DNA of 64,000 nucleotides. It comes from Arcanobacterium urinimassiliense. Lineage in GTDB: Bacteria; Actinomycetota; Actinomycetes; Actinomycetales; Actinomycetaceae. A program made the translations under genes and the position numbers. The notes beneath the pieces were generated by a model, which was not told where the DNA came from, did no database searches, and saw only the letters and a list, made by a program, of their open reading frames with translations. Of this stretch, positions 1 through 8,243 are shown piece after piece (within the stretch, counting starts at the first letter, position 1; each line of letters opens with the position of its first letter). The stretch is from contig NZ_LT632435.1 of NCBI RefSeq assembly GCF_900119495.1, positions 1,375,148 through 1,439,147 on the forward strand, given 5' to 3'.

Positions 1-817
1 AAACGATTAATACGTGCTTAGAATCGTACATCCAGTGCTGGCCAATAGCAGAGCCAGTGTACGGTGCTAAGTACTTAAAACCAGCCGAATCAGAAGCAGG
101 TGCGGCAACTATGGTCGTATACTGCAAAGCTCCGGCGTGCTCCAAAGTAGCGCGCACCGAGGCAATAGTAGAACCTTTCTGCCCAATTGCCACATAGATA
201 CAACGTACTTGCTTCTGTGGATCGCCAGTCTCCCAGTTTTCTTTCTGATTCAAAATAGCATCGATAGCGAGGGCCGTTTTTCCAGTCTGCCTATCGCCAA
301 TAATGAGCTGCCGCTGCCCCCGCCCAATCGGAATCATGGCATCAATTGCTTTTAATCCCGTATGCAGCGGTTCGCATACCGATTTCCGCATCATCACGCC
401 GGGAGCCTGCAATTCCAGAGCGCGCCGCCCCTGCAGGTTAGTGATATCTCCCAGACCATCAATGGGATTACCTAGTGGATCTACCACTCGCCCTAAGTAA
501 CCATCGCCTACTGGCACGGAAAGCACTTCGCCGGTACGGCGTACTTCCATACCTTCCTGAATCATCGAGAAATCACCGAGCACTACCACGCCGATTTCTT
601 TTTCTTCAAGATTCATTGCTAAACCTTGCGTGCCGTCTTCAAATGTCAGCAACTCGTTCGCCATCGTACCGGGCAGCCCGGACACACGCGCAATACCGTC
701 TGCCGTCTCCAGTACCTGCCCGACTTCTTCCCCAGCCACCTGAGCTGGCTCATAAGACTCTACGAAGTTGCTCAGCGCCTCCCGAATTTTCTCGGGTTGG
801 ATGCCTAGTTCAGCCAT
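1..817 (-). CDS. atpA: F1 ATP synthase subunit alpha, N-terminal part (cut by window edge)
   Basis: Alpha subunit of the F1 catalytic head. It binds nucleotide at the non-catalytic sites and forms the alpha3beta3 hexamer on the cytoplasmic face of the membrane. I translated it by hand from the ATG at 817; about 272 residues are visible and the remainder lies beyond base 1. The N-terminal beta-barrel domain (about residues 25-95) is followed by the nucleotide-binding domain with Walker A GDRQTGKT at 174-181. The start begins [10 protein letters not shown], as usual for actinobacterial AtpA. It lies 38 bp after atpH and is the last visible gene of the atpB-E-F-H-A order. No frameshift is seen in the visible part. 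Confidence 0.95.
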   Translation of the reverse strand, partial: MAELGIQPEKIREALSNFVESYEPAQVAGEEVGQVLETADGIARVSGLPGTMANELLTFEDGTQGLAMNLEEKEIGVVVLGDFSMIQEGMEVRRTGEVLSVPVGDGYLGRVVDPLGNPIDGLGDITNLQGRRALELQAPGVMMRKSVCEPLHTGLKAIDAMIPIGRGQRQLIIGDRQTGKTALAIDAILNQKENWETGDPQKQVRCIYVAIGQKGSTIASVRATLEHAGALQYTTIVAAPASDSAGFKYLAPYTGSAIGQHWMYDSKHVLIV

Positions 818-855
818 TCCTCTTCCTCGTTCACTCTCAGCGGCCTCCGCCGCAT

Positions 856-1677
856 TTATTTAAGATTTTTTGCAAATTTTTCCCGCACCGCTGCCAGCCG
901 TGCTCCTAAAGTACCGTCAATTACCTCATCGCCCACGCGGATGCGCAATCCGCCGCCAATACTCGTATCAATAGTGGTATGCAAGCGTATATCCGCTCCA
1001 TACTTCCTACTGAGAATATTGCACAATCGCTCTTCTTGCTCACTGCTCAGGGGCACTGCACTCAACACCGAAGCCACCAAATGTGCTCCCCGCTCCGCAG
1101 CAATATCCATATATCTACTGATAACCCGAGTAAACGATTCTTCTTCGCTCAGCTGCAAAGCCCGGAAAATAAGCTCTTTACCATAAGGATTAATATCAGA
1201 GAATACCTGCTCTGCTAGTTTTTTCCGCGCCGCCAGTTCGATATGGGTATCAGCCAAGGTGATACGTAAATCGCGCTCCCGGCTGAGCAGCCGCAGTAAC
1301 TTATACAGTGATTCTTCCGTACTCTCTAAAAGATTAACGCGCTCCGCACCTGCCAGCACCGATTGAGTCGCTAAATTATCTAGCGCCACGCAAAAATCTT
1401 TTTCTTCTGCCCAGTTCGCAGCAATTACCCCGCTCAACAGATCTTGTACTGCTCCACTCACGCTATTGGCAAATACTTCCGCTGCCAGACGCTGGCGGTC
1501 TTCCATTGGGCGAGCACTATCAGCAAGAGCTCCTAATAAAGTGGCATTCTGCTGTAAAAGATCGCGCACCGCATATATTTCCTGCGCAAATTTTACTTCC
1601 TGCTCTGGGTGCTCTCGTAAAAGAGCATTCCAGGAATCCACTAAATTTCTTAAGGCAACTTCACTTCCGGTACGCAC
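856..1677 (-). CDS. atpH: F1Fo ATP synthase subunit delta
   Basis: Delta subunit (OSCP-like), which links the F1 head to the peripheral stalk. The 273-residue length matches the long actinobacterial form rather than the roughly 180-residue proteobacterial one. The C-terminal part carries the family pattern near [20 protein letters not shown]. The start is GTG at 1677; its G is also the last base of the atpF stop (TAGTG), so the two genes are translationally coupled. Between this gene and atpA lies a short GC-rich hairpin (GCGGC/GCCGC arms). Confidence 0.93.
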   Translation of the reverse strand: MRTGSEVALRNLVDSWNALLREHPEQEVKFAQEIYAVRDLLQQNATLLGALADSARPMEDRQRLAAEVFANSVSGAVQDLLSGVIAANWAEEKDFCVALDNLATQSVLAGAERVNLLESTEESLYKLLRLLSRERDLRITLADTHIELAARKKLAEQVFSDINPYGKELIFRALQLSEEESFTRVISRYMDIAAERGAHLVASVLSAVPLSSEQEERLCNILSRKYGADIRLHTTIDTSIGGGLRIRVGDEVIDGTLGARLAAVREKFAKNLK

Positions 1678-2255
1678 TAAGCCTCCCGGGAATCTGCTTT
1701 TTGCCGAATCGAATCTTGCTCTAATTCATCTAAGAATCGATCAATGACCCGCCCAGCCAATTCCTTATCACTCACTGCTTCGCCTATAATCCGCCCCGCC
1801 AAATCAGTAGCTAGAAGTCCGATATGAGCTTGCAGAGTACGAGAGGCAGCTTCTTGATCTGCTACGATACGCTGCTGAGCAGAATCAACGATATCAGCAG
1901 CATCATCGCGCCCCTTCATCTGGGCATCAGCAATAATCATCCGCGCATTTTCTTGAGCTTTTTCTCTGATTGATGCCGCTTCTTGCTGAGCAGAGGTGAC
2001 TTCTTTGCGCAACTGTGCCTGCGCTGCCGCGATTTCTTCTTGCGCAGCAGCCGCAGCCTGCAAGCCGGCGTCAATCTTTTCTCCCCGCTCTTCTAAAAGC
2101 TGGGAGAAAGTAGGCCAGGCAAATTTATAAATCGCAATTGCCACAATTACGAAAGCGACCGTACCCCAAAGCAAATCCGGCAAAGCCGGCACCAATAGCT
2201 GGAAGCCACTGGCAGAAGCGGAGGCGGATGCAAAAATAGCCGTCTCCATAATCAT
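1677..2255 (-). CDS. atpF: F1Fo ATP synthase subunit b
   Basis: Subunit b, the membrane-anchored peripheral stalk that holds F1 static against the rotor. A single transmembrane segment (about residues 28-50, LLWGTVAFVIVAIAIYKF) is followed by a long charged, Ala/Glu/Gln-rich coiled coil. The length of 192 residues is normal for an unfused b subunit. The ATG at 2255 overlaps the TGA of atpE (TGATG); a second ATG two codons on is possible. Confidence 0.93.
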   Translation of the reverse strand: MIMETAIFASASASASGFQLLVPALPDLLWGTVAFVIVAIAIYKFAWPTFSQLLEERGEKIDAGLQAAAAAQEEIAAAQAQLRKEVTSAQQEAASIREKAQENARMIIADAQMKGRDDAADIVDSAQQRIVADQEAASRTLQAHIGLLATDLAGRIIGEAVSDKELAGRVIDRFLDELEQDSIRQKADSREA

Positions 2256-2458
2256 CAGAATACGAATCCAGCGGCGAAGCCAATCAGACCCAGTGCCTCC
2301 GCAAAGGCGATGGCCAGAAACATATTAATACGCAGATATCCCTTCAGCTCTGGCTGCCGAGCGGTAGATTCCTGCGTCTTCGCGCCAATCATACCAATAG
2401 CCAGCGAAGGTCCTAGGGTGGCGATACCATATCCAATAGTGGCGATGCTACCAGTCAT
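2255..2458 (-). CDS. atpE: F1Fo ATP synthase subunit c (rotor ring)
   Basis: Proteolipid c subunit forming the proton-driven rotor ring. The 67 residues make two transmembrane helices joined by the polar RQPE loop (34-37), with the ion-carrying acidic residue Glu54 in helix 2 (AFAEALGLIGF). I see no obvious extra Na+-ligand pattern, so a proton-coupled enzyme is inferred. Its stop overlaps the start of atpF, and it follows atpB by 41 bp. Confidence 0.95.
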   Translation of the reverse strand: MTGSIATIGYGIATLGPSLAIGMIGAKTQESTARQPELKGYLRINMFLAIAFAEALGLIGFAAGFVF

Positions 2459-2499
2459 ATTTAATTTCCTTTTCTGTGTTGTTATCTGTTTATGAAAGT

Positions 2500-3315
2500 T
2501 TATTCCGATATTGACATCAATACGTAGACGCCGGAGAGCATAGTAAAGATGAATGCCTGCAAAGCGGCCACGAAAATTTCGAATACTACAAAGACGATTC
2601 CGGCTAGCAGCGTGAGCGTACCAGCCCCCACCCCGATAGCACCGGAGATAGTGAAATAGAGGTAGTTAGTACCTAAGAAACAAAGCACCAGGATGAAATG
2701 CCCTGAAACCATATTCACTAAAAGACGCAAGGCAAGGGTGATTGGGCGCAATATGAAGGTCGAAAATAGCTCAATCGGAATCATCAGTATGTAGAGCGGA
2801 GCCGGTACCCCTGGGGGCATAAGTGAATTGCGGAAAAACTTAATACCCGAATTTCTTACGCCTGCCACTATAAAGCCGATATAGGCATAGATGCCGAAGA
2901 TAAGGGGCATACCGAAAAGAGAAGTGCCGGCTATTTGCAAACCGGGTATCACGCCCGTCAAATTCATGAAAAGAATGCCGAGAAAAAGTGTGGCTAAGAA
3001 AGGCTGATAGGGGCCGGCTTTAGGCCCGAGAATCTGCTCCCCGATTTGTACTCGTGAAAACTCTAAAAGCGATTCCACCGCACTCTGTGCTTTTCCCGGC
3101 ACTAAGCGAGCGCGCCGCGAATAGAGGAACATAATTAGGAAAAGGCAGAGCACCGCGATTAGCCGCACTAAAATAATACGATTCAAGGCAAAAGGAGTGC
3201 CCGCAAAAAGAATCGGGGCTGGATCAAATTCTCCTGCCAAAGAAGGGCCAGTAAAATCATTTCCCGCGGTAGCGGTGAAGTAAGCAGGGACGATGAGACT
3301 AAGCGGAGTATTCAC
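2500..3315 (-). CDS. atpB: F1Fo ATP synthase subunit a
   Basis: Subunit a, which provides the two proton half-channels next to the c ring. It has 271 residues and multiple membrane segments. The conserved LALRLLVNMVSGH stretch contains the essential arginine at about 197, and FLGILFMNLTGVIPG lies earlier. It is the first recognised structural ATP synthase gene of the cluster. A 142-bp gap separates it from the AtpI-like gene upstream, so a promoter there is possible; I could not identify clear -35/-10 boxes. Confidence 0.94.
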   Translation of the reverse strand: MNTPLSLIVPAYFTATAGNDFTGPSLAGEFDPAPILFAGTPFALNRIILVRLIAVLCLFLIMFLYSRRARLVPGKAQSAVESLLEFSRVQIGEQILGPKAGPYQPFLATLFLGILFMNLTGVIPGLQIAGTSLFGMPLIFGIYAYIGFIVAGVRNSGIKFFRNSLMPPGVPAPLYILMIPIELFSTFILRPITLALRLLVNMVSGHFILVLCFLGTNYLYFTISGAIGVGAGTLTLLAGIVFVVFEIFVAALQAFIFTMLSGVYVLMSISE

Positions 3316-3457
3316 TATCCATTTAATCCTATTCTAAAAATTTTTCCGCCTCCGCCCACGCGGCATCGCTGGATCCGGAGCAAAACCTAACGTTAATACT
3401 CTACATGAGAATTGCCGTATCAGCCAGCCCCGGGGCAGGTAAAAACGAAGATATTTT

Positions 3458-3910
3458 TTAAAGATCAGAAGTAGAAAAATCCGGGCCGGGGGCGCGCAAA
3501 ATTACCAGCGAAGCTATGCAGAGTGAAATCAAGAGTCCGGCTATAAAACCGCCGCAAACTCCGCCGAGACTGGCAAAATTTCCTACTCGTACCACTACGA
3601 GAGCTATAAAAACTAAAAGTATTTTCCCGCCGTAGCTGATAAGACTAGAAAGGACGCTGTATTTCGGGAATTTAGCCGTAATATGTGCCTCAAATATCCA
3701 AGAAAACATATTAGAAATGCACACTGCAAAAAGACCGATTGCTACTCCGATTCCCAGCTGGGGCTTTCCCAAAATTATTCCCAAAATTCCTCCCAGGGCA
3801 GCACATAAGAAACAGATGCCGGTGGAGAGAAGAGAAACTAGACGCAGAATTTCTCCCGCATCGCGCCGTTTTCCAGGTATCCGGCGGTGAAAATGGAAAT
3901 TATGAAACAT
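3458..3910 (-). CDS. small membrane protein, AtpI-like, upstream of atpB
   Basis: A 150-residue hydrophobic protein with a basic N-terminus and about four predicted membrane segments (about 25-48, 53-72, 90-108, 116-138). It occupies the slot between the WecA-like gene and atpB that in mycobacteria holds the uncharacterised AtpI-like gene Rv1303. AtpI proteins are proposed to assist c-ring assembly or Mg2+ uptake. That role is inferred here from position and topology, because no diagnostic motif is visible. The ATG overlaps the stop of the upstream gene (TGATG), indicating translational coupling. Confidence 0.7.
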   Translation of the reverse strand: MFHNFHFHRRIPGKRRDAGEILRLVSLLSTGICFLCAALGGILGIILGKPQLGIGVAIGLFAVCISNMFSWIFEAHITAKFPKYSVLSSLISYGGKILLVFIALVVVRVGNFASLGGVCGGFIAGLLISLCIASLVILRAPGPDFSTSDL

Positions 3911-5094
3911 CAGTAGCTATTTCTCGCTGGGGGAACAACTCCGGGGGCAGAGTCAACCGCAGACACAGAATCAGCTACAGGTGCAGAATCAGCTGCGATT
4001 GCGGGGTTGTGTTTTGCGGAGAATTTTTGGACGGTCAAGTAAATACTGCCCAGTATCGCCACTCCTATCAGAGCTAGCACCCAAGAATAGGGAAAAATCG
4101 TATATATAACTCCGGAAAAAGAAGCTACTCCCGCCCAGAGATAGAGCACTAAAACTGCTGTCACTTGTGAATGACCTCTGCGAAGTAACCGATGATGCAA
4201 GTGGCCAGAATCAGCCATAAAAGGAGAACGCCCTTGACGTAGACGCCGTACTACCGCCCAAGAAAAATCTATGAGCGGGATTAAGAGAATAACTGCCGGG
4301 ATTAGGAGTGGCATAAAGGCGGGCATCGCCACTCGCATATTTACATTCGCCGGATCTATCTGCCCAGTAATTAGAATAGCCGCCCCGCTGATTACCGCTC
4401 CGAGCATAAGAGCCCCGGAATCCCCCATAAAAATCCGCGCGGGATGAAAATTATGCGGCAAAAATCCGGCACATACACCCACCAATGCTGCCACCACTGC
4501 AGTGGCCACTGAAGCGTAATCTCCCGGGGAAGATATCCGTACTAGATAGTAGGCGTAGCAGAAAAAGGCACAGGCAGCGATACCGATTACCCCTGCGGCG
4601 AGGCCATCTAAGCCATCAATAAAATTGACGGCGTTCACCACTACCACCACTACCAGAATTGTGCCGATAAGAGTAAAACGCTCCGAACCGATAGTGATAC
4701 CGAGAAAAGGTAAAGAAATTAGCTGCACTCCAAACCAAGCCATGATTCCGGCAGCGAGAACCTCCCCCGCCAGTTTCGTATACCAATTCAATTCCCAAAT
4801 ATCATCAACTGTGCCGACCAGACACATAAATCCGGAACCGAGCACAATTCCCCACGCAGCTGAGTTGGGAGAATAGACATCCTGCAAAAAAGGGATCTGA
4901 GAAGCAAGTACAAAAGTGATAAGTAGCCCTAGATACATTGCGGTACCTCCCAACCGGGCTATCGGCACTTTGTGCACATCTCGCTGCCGCACCTGCGTAA
5001 TAGCTCCGACGGAAAGGGCAATATGCAGTATTAAAGGTACGAGGAGATACGTGATTACTGCTGCAAAGAGCATAATCAGCAGATATACTCTCAC
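3910..5094 (-). CDS. polyprenyl-phosphate N-acetylhexosamine-1-phosphate transferase (WecA/MraY family)
   Basis: Integral membrane enzyme (394 residues, about 11 hydrophobic segments) that transfers a UDP-sugar phosphate to a polyprenyl-phosphate carrier. Family motifs are clear: GTVDDIWEL (about 108-116) with the Mg2+-binding Asp pair, NAVNFIDGLDGLAAG, FMGDSGALMLG, and the His-rich HLHHRLLRRGHS loop typical of the WecA branch. MraY normally sits in the mur/fts cluster, so position favours the WecA/Rfe type (Rv1302-like), which starts cell-wall linker or polysaccharide synthesis. The C-terminal 30 residues are low-complexity Ala/Asp/Ser/Val. Its start overlaps the Sua5 stop by 4 bp. Confidence 0.88.
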   Translation of the reverse strand: MRVYLLIMLFAAVITYLLVPLILHIALSVGAITQVRQRDVHKVPIARLGGTAMYLGLLITFVLASQIPFLQDVYSPNSAAWGIVLGSGFMCLVGTVDDIWELNWYTKLAGEVLAAGIMAWFGVQLISLPFLGITIGSERFTLIGTILVVVVVVNAVNFIDGLDGLAAGVIGIAACAFFCYAYYLVRISSPGDYASVATAVVAALVGVCAGFLPHNFHPARIFMGDSGALMLGAVISGAAILITGQIDPANVNMRVAMPAFMPLLIPAVILLIPLIDFSWAVVRRLRQGRSPFMADSGHLHHRLLRRGHSQVTAVLVLYLWAGVASFSGVIYTIFPYSWVLALIGVAILGSIYLTVQKFSAKHNPAIAADSAPVADSVSAVDSAPGVVPPARNSY

Positions 5095-5738
5095 TCCGCT
5101 ACCTCCATTTGCGTAACTTCTGCCAGTGTTGCCGCCGGAATAGCGCCGGCGCGAAGAATATGTAATTGTGGAGCAGTATCCGAGAAGCTCACAATAGTTG
5201 AAGCCGTGCCACCCGGAGATTTTCCACCATCCAGATAGAGACTTATCGCTTCTCCAAGCTGCTCTTGCGCCGTTTCAACGCGGAGAGCCGGTGGATTTCC
5301 GCTCTTATTGGCACTGGTGACGGCGAGCGGGCCCGTCTTTTCTAAAAGAGCGAGAGTAAAAGGATGGTTGGGCATTCGCAAAGCGACCGTGCCGTGCGTT
5401 TCTCCTAAATCCCAGCCCAGAGTAGGGCGAGCCGAAAAAATCATCGTCAAGGCACCTGGCCAAAATGCTGCGGCAAGAGCGCGGGCTGGGTCTGGAAAAT
5501 CAGCCACTAGTTCCAGAGCTTGCTCGATATTTGCTACCAGCACGGGAGAAGGCTTCTGGCGCGTGCGCGATTTAGCAGTTAAAAGCGCGTTCACTGCGGT
5601 GGCATTAAAAGGATCAGCACCAATGCCATATACCGTATCCGTAGGAAGGCAAATTACTTCTCCGCGTTTTACCGCTGCCAGTGCTTGCGCAATTGCAGCC
5701 GAACGCTTTTCCGCGGTTTGGCAATCCCATATCTGCAT
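5091..5738 (-). CDS. L-threonylcarbamoyladenylate synthase (Sua5/YwlC/TsaC family)
   Basis: Makes threonylcarbamoyl-AMP from threonine, bicarbonate and ATP, the first step of t6A37 modification of ANN-decoding tRNAs. The 215 residues form a single YrdC domain without the extra C-terminal Sua5 domain. Motifs seen: GEVICLPTDTVYGIGADPFN, KSRTRQKPSPVLV, PGALTMIFS, VALRMPNHP and GPLAVTSANKSGNPPA. The start is ATG with a strong GGGAGGA site just upstream. It overlaps the WecA-like gene by 4 bp (ATGA). Position between prmC and the WecA-like gene matches Rv1301. Confidence 0.93.
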   Translation of the reverse strand: MQIWDCQTAEKRSAAIAQALAAVKRGEVICLPTDTVYGIGADPFNATAVNALLTAKSRTRQKPSPVLVANIEQALELVADFPDPARALAAAFWPGALTMIFSARPTLGWDLGETHGTVALRMPNHPFTLALLEKTGPLAVTSANKSGNPPALRVETAQEQLGEAISLYLDGGKSPGGTASTIVSFSDTAPQLHILRAGAIPAATLAEVTQMEVAE

Positions 5739-5761
5739 ATTTTCCTCCCGCCTATATCCTA

Positions 5762-5807
5762 CTCAGATTTAGGAAATTCGGGCAGCTGCCCCGCCGAATT
5801 TTCTGAG
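5762..5807 (-). other. hairpin between prmC and Sua5 gene
   Basis: Inverted repeat in the 74-bp spacer. CTCAG pairs with CTGAG at the outside, and GGAAATTCGG pairs with CCGAATTTTC (one G-U) inside, around a GC-rich loop. There is no U-run on either side, so it is more likely an mRNA processing or stability element, or a weak attenuator, than an intrinsic terminator. Confidence 0.4.
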
Positions 5808-5812
5808 CTCAC

Positions 5813-6673
5813 TTACGCATCTGCGGCGATACCCTCTGCATAGAGCCAGCGTTCTCGCCCGTTATAATCCTGGCCAGTCTGCACCTGCGCAAAAAACTTT
5901 TTCGCCTCCGCGCGCAGCGCTGCTCCCTGCGTATCGTCATGCTCCATTATAAGAGCCCCACTGGAATTGAGCAGCTGCGCGGAATGCGCAATTAACTGTC
6001 GGGGTATTTCTTCGCCGCGCGTCCCTCCGCCGAAGAGGGCAATCTCTGGATCAGCTTGCACTTCTAGGCTCAGTTCTCTTCCGGCGGGAATATACGGTGG
6101 GTTTGTGATTACTAAATCCACTTGACCGGCTAGTTCGCACAGCGCAGTGCGAGCATCACCCTGCAAGAAAATAACGGGATTCCCATAGCGAGCATTATTA
6201 CGAAGAGCGGATTCGTAGGCGATAGCAGATATCTCTACCCCATACACTTTAGCGCGGGGACACTCCGTAGCTAGCGCCAAAGCAATCGCCCCTGACCCGC
6301 TACATAAATCAACTACCAGCGGATTTTCCCGCTTAGCGAGAAAATTCAAAGCAGTTTCCGCCACCAACTCCGTCTCCGGGCGCACAATGAAAACTCCCGG
6401 GCGCGCTTCTAATTCTAAGTAACGAAACCACATTTTCCCTAGGAGATGTGCCAGTGGCACGTGGTGCGCGCGCTGAGTGAGTAGGTGAAAAAAATAGCTC
6501 CGCGCAGCAGTAAAAGATTCGGGGAATTTTTCTACACTTGCTTCCGCCAACCATTTCACCTGCGGGAAAGTACTTTCCACCCCAGCTTCCGCCAGCTGTG
6601 CTACTCCAGCGCGAATCAATTCCTGCCATTGCGGCGCCTGCTGCACTTGCTCACGCCATTCTTGCTCGCACAT
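5813..6673 (-). CDS. prmC: peptide chain release factor N5-glutamine methyltransferase
   Basis: SAM-dependent methylase (HemK/PrmC) that methylates the GGQ glutamine of release factors, here encoded directly upstream as prfA. The 286 residues comprise an N-terminal helical domain (about 1-95) and a Rossmann methyltransferase domain with VVDLCSGSGAIALALA (SAM) and the catalytic NPPYIPAGRE motif. The gene follows prfA by 22 bp, the classic prfA-prmC pairing. Confidence 0.93.
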   Translation of the reverse strand: MCEQEWREQVQQAPQWQELIRAGVAQLAEAGVESTFPQVKWLAEASVEKFPESFTAARSYFFHLLTQRAHHVPLAHLLGKMWFRYLELEARPGVFIVRPETELVAETALNFLAKRENPLVVDLCSGSGAIALALATECPRAKVYGVEISAIAYESALRNNARYGNPVIFLQGDARTALCELAGQVDLVITNPPYIPAGRELSLEVQADPEIALFGGGTRGEEIPRQLIAHSAQLLNSSGALIMEHDDTQGAALRAEAKKFFAQVQTGQDYNGRERWLYAEGIAADA

Positions 6674-6695
6674 CTAGGCAACTTTCGTTAAAAAG

Positions 6696-7823
6696 TTACT
6701 CATTTTCCGCTGCTTGCGCGAGCCGTTCGGCGTTATCGGCGTCGATGAGCGAATCAATTACTTCTTGCAGATTGCCATCTAGCACCGCGTCTAAGTTATA
6801 AGCCTTATAGCCAGTACGATGATCGGAAATCCGATTTTCCGGGAAATTATAGGTACGTATCCGCTCCGAACGGTCGACCGTACGTACCTGCGAACGCCGC
6901 TGCGCCGCTTCTTTTTCGGCCTGCTCATCTAACTGTTGCTGGCGCAACCGCGCCCGCAATACCCGCATAGCTGCTTCGCGGTTGCGAATCTGAGATTTTT
7001 CATCTTGCATCGACACCACTATTCCCGTAGGAAGGTGGGTGATACGCACTGCCGAATCAGTCGTATTTACGCTCTGCCCACCCGGACCTGAAGAACGGTA
7101 GACGTCGATACGTAAATCATTATCATTAATCTCTATTTCTCCGGGGTCATCTACTTCGGCAAATACCAATACTCCGGCAGCTGAAGTGTGGATACGCCCC
7201 TGAGATTCTGTGACTGGCACCCGCTGTACTCGATGTACGCCCGCCTCAAATTTCATGCTCGCCCAAACTCCTGCCGCTGGATCTTCCGGCACTTGTTTCG
7301 CTTTGATAGCAAGCTGCACATCTTTATATCCACCCATATCGGTGAGATTGGCAGAGAGAATTTCGGTACTCCAGCCCCGCCCTTCTGCATAACGCTGATA
7401 CATACGCAATAAATCTCCGGCAAAAAGAGCCGACTCTTCTCCGCCTTCTCCCGCTTTGACCTCTAGAATTACATCGCGAGAATCATCGGCATCGCGCGGA
7501 ATAAGTGCATCGCGCAAAGCGGTAGCGGCCTCTGCCACCTTTTCTTCTAAAGCCGGCAATTCCGGAGCAAAAAGCTCCGCATCTTCTCCGCCAGCTGCTA
7601 CGATTTCTCGCATATCTAAGTAATCTTGCCGGGTCTTTTGCCAATTTAGGTAATGATTAACAATATGCCCTAGTTCCGCATAGCGCCGACCCAAAGAGCG
7701 CAGCTTTTCTGGCTTTCCCAACACCTCCGGAGAAGCCATCTGCTTTTCAATATCCTTGTATTCAGCCAATATGGCTGCCGCTGCCGGAAATTCCGCCTGC
7801 GCATCTACTTTCTGCTCTTCCAC
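6696..7823 (-). CDS. prfA: peptide chain release factor 1
   Basis: Recognises UAA and UAG in the ribosomal A site and triggers peptidyl-tRNA hydrolysis. The 375 residues include the stop-codon reading tripeptide PVT at 203-205 (in [12 protein letters not shown]1-type, not the SPF of RF2) and the hydrolytic GGQ at 248-250 ([10 protein letters not shown]). The length is slightly above the usual 355-360 because of an N-terminal extension ([17 protein letters not shown]). It lies downstream of rpmE across an 80-bp spacer holding a strong hairpin. Confidence 0.95.
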   Translation of the reverse strand: MEEQKVDAQAEFPAAAAILAEYKDIEKQMASPEVLGKPEKLRSLGRRYAELGHIVNHYLNWQKTRQDYLDMREIVAAGGEDAELFAPELPALEEKVAEAATALRDALIPRDADDSRDVILEVKAGEGGEESALFAGDLLRMYQRYAEGRGWSTEILSANLTDMGGYKDVQLAIKAKQVPEDPAAGVWASMKFEAGVHRVQRVPVTESQGRIHTSAAGVLVFAEVDDPGEIEINDNDLRIDVYRSSGPGGQSVNTTDSAVRITHLPTGIVVSMQDEKSQIRNREAAMRVLRARLRQQQLDEQAEKEAAQRRSQVRTVDRSERIRTYNFPENRISDHRTGYKAYNLDAVLDGNLQEVIDSLIDADNAERLAQAAENE

Positions 7824-7861
7824 CGTTCCGCCTTTGCTTTGCTAACTACGTTTTTATACGC

Positions 7862-7891
7862 CGAACGCCGGTACCAGAGTACCGGCGTTCG
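7862..7891 (-). terminator. strong hairpin between rpmE and prfA (candidate terminator/attenuator)
   Basis: Perfect 13-bp stem: CGAACGCCGGTAC at 7862-7874 and its complement at 7879-7891, with a 4-base loop. On the minus strand it lies 11 bp after the rpmE stop. It is followed by GCGTATAAAAACG, so there is no clean U-tract. It could partly terminate or separate rpmE from prfA; an mRNA stabilising hairpin is the alternative. Confidence 0.6.
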
Positions 7892-7902
7892 AAAATACAA
7901 AA

Positions 7903-8115
7903 CTACTTATTACGCTTGCCGTAACGGGCTTCGAAGCGTGCTACCCGCCCGCCGGTATCCAGAATCTTCTGCTTACCGGTGTAGAAAGGATGGCATGCAG
8001 AACATACATCCACCCGCAAATGATCGCGCTCCAGCGTAGAACGGGTATCAAACTCGTTCCCACAGGTGCAGCTGACGTGGATATCTGTATATTCGGGGTG
8101 AATTCCCTGCTTCAT
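7903..8115 (-). CDS. rpmE: 50S ribosomal protein L31, zinc-binding form
   Basis: Large-subunit protein bL31, 70 residues. The reading frame extends 12 codons further upstream, but the ATG at 8115 gives the standard MKQGIHPEY start and has AAGGAG at good spacing. Cysteines at 16, 18, 38 and 41 (CTC...CSAC) mark the zinc-containing C+ form; zinc-free paralogues usually replace it in zinc starvation. It follows rho, as in mycobacteria (Rv1298 next to Rv1297). Confidence 0.95.
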   Translation of the reverse strand: MKQGIHPEYTDIHVSCTCGNEFDTRSTLERDHLRVDVCSACHPFYTGKQKILDTGGRVARFEARYGKRNK

Positions 8116-8223
8116 TATTACTCCTTGGATCGTTTTCTGCTCTGGGTCCACTTCCGAAAACGGCTAGCGGTGAACCAGAAGCCGACGGTATATTACAACA
8201 CTTTTTTTAGGTATTTTCCAGCT

Positions 8224-8243
8224 AGGTGAGTAATCACTCACCT
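8224..8243 (-). other. hairpin covering the rho stop codon
   Basis: Perfect 8-bp inverted repeat AGGTGAGT/ACTCACCT around a 4-base loop, with the rho TGA (8234-8236) inside the structure. No U-run follows on the minus strand. It may be an mRNA 3'-end or processing structure between rho and rpmE; function unknown. Confidence 0.45.
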
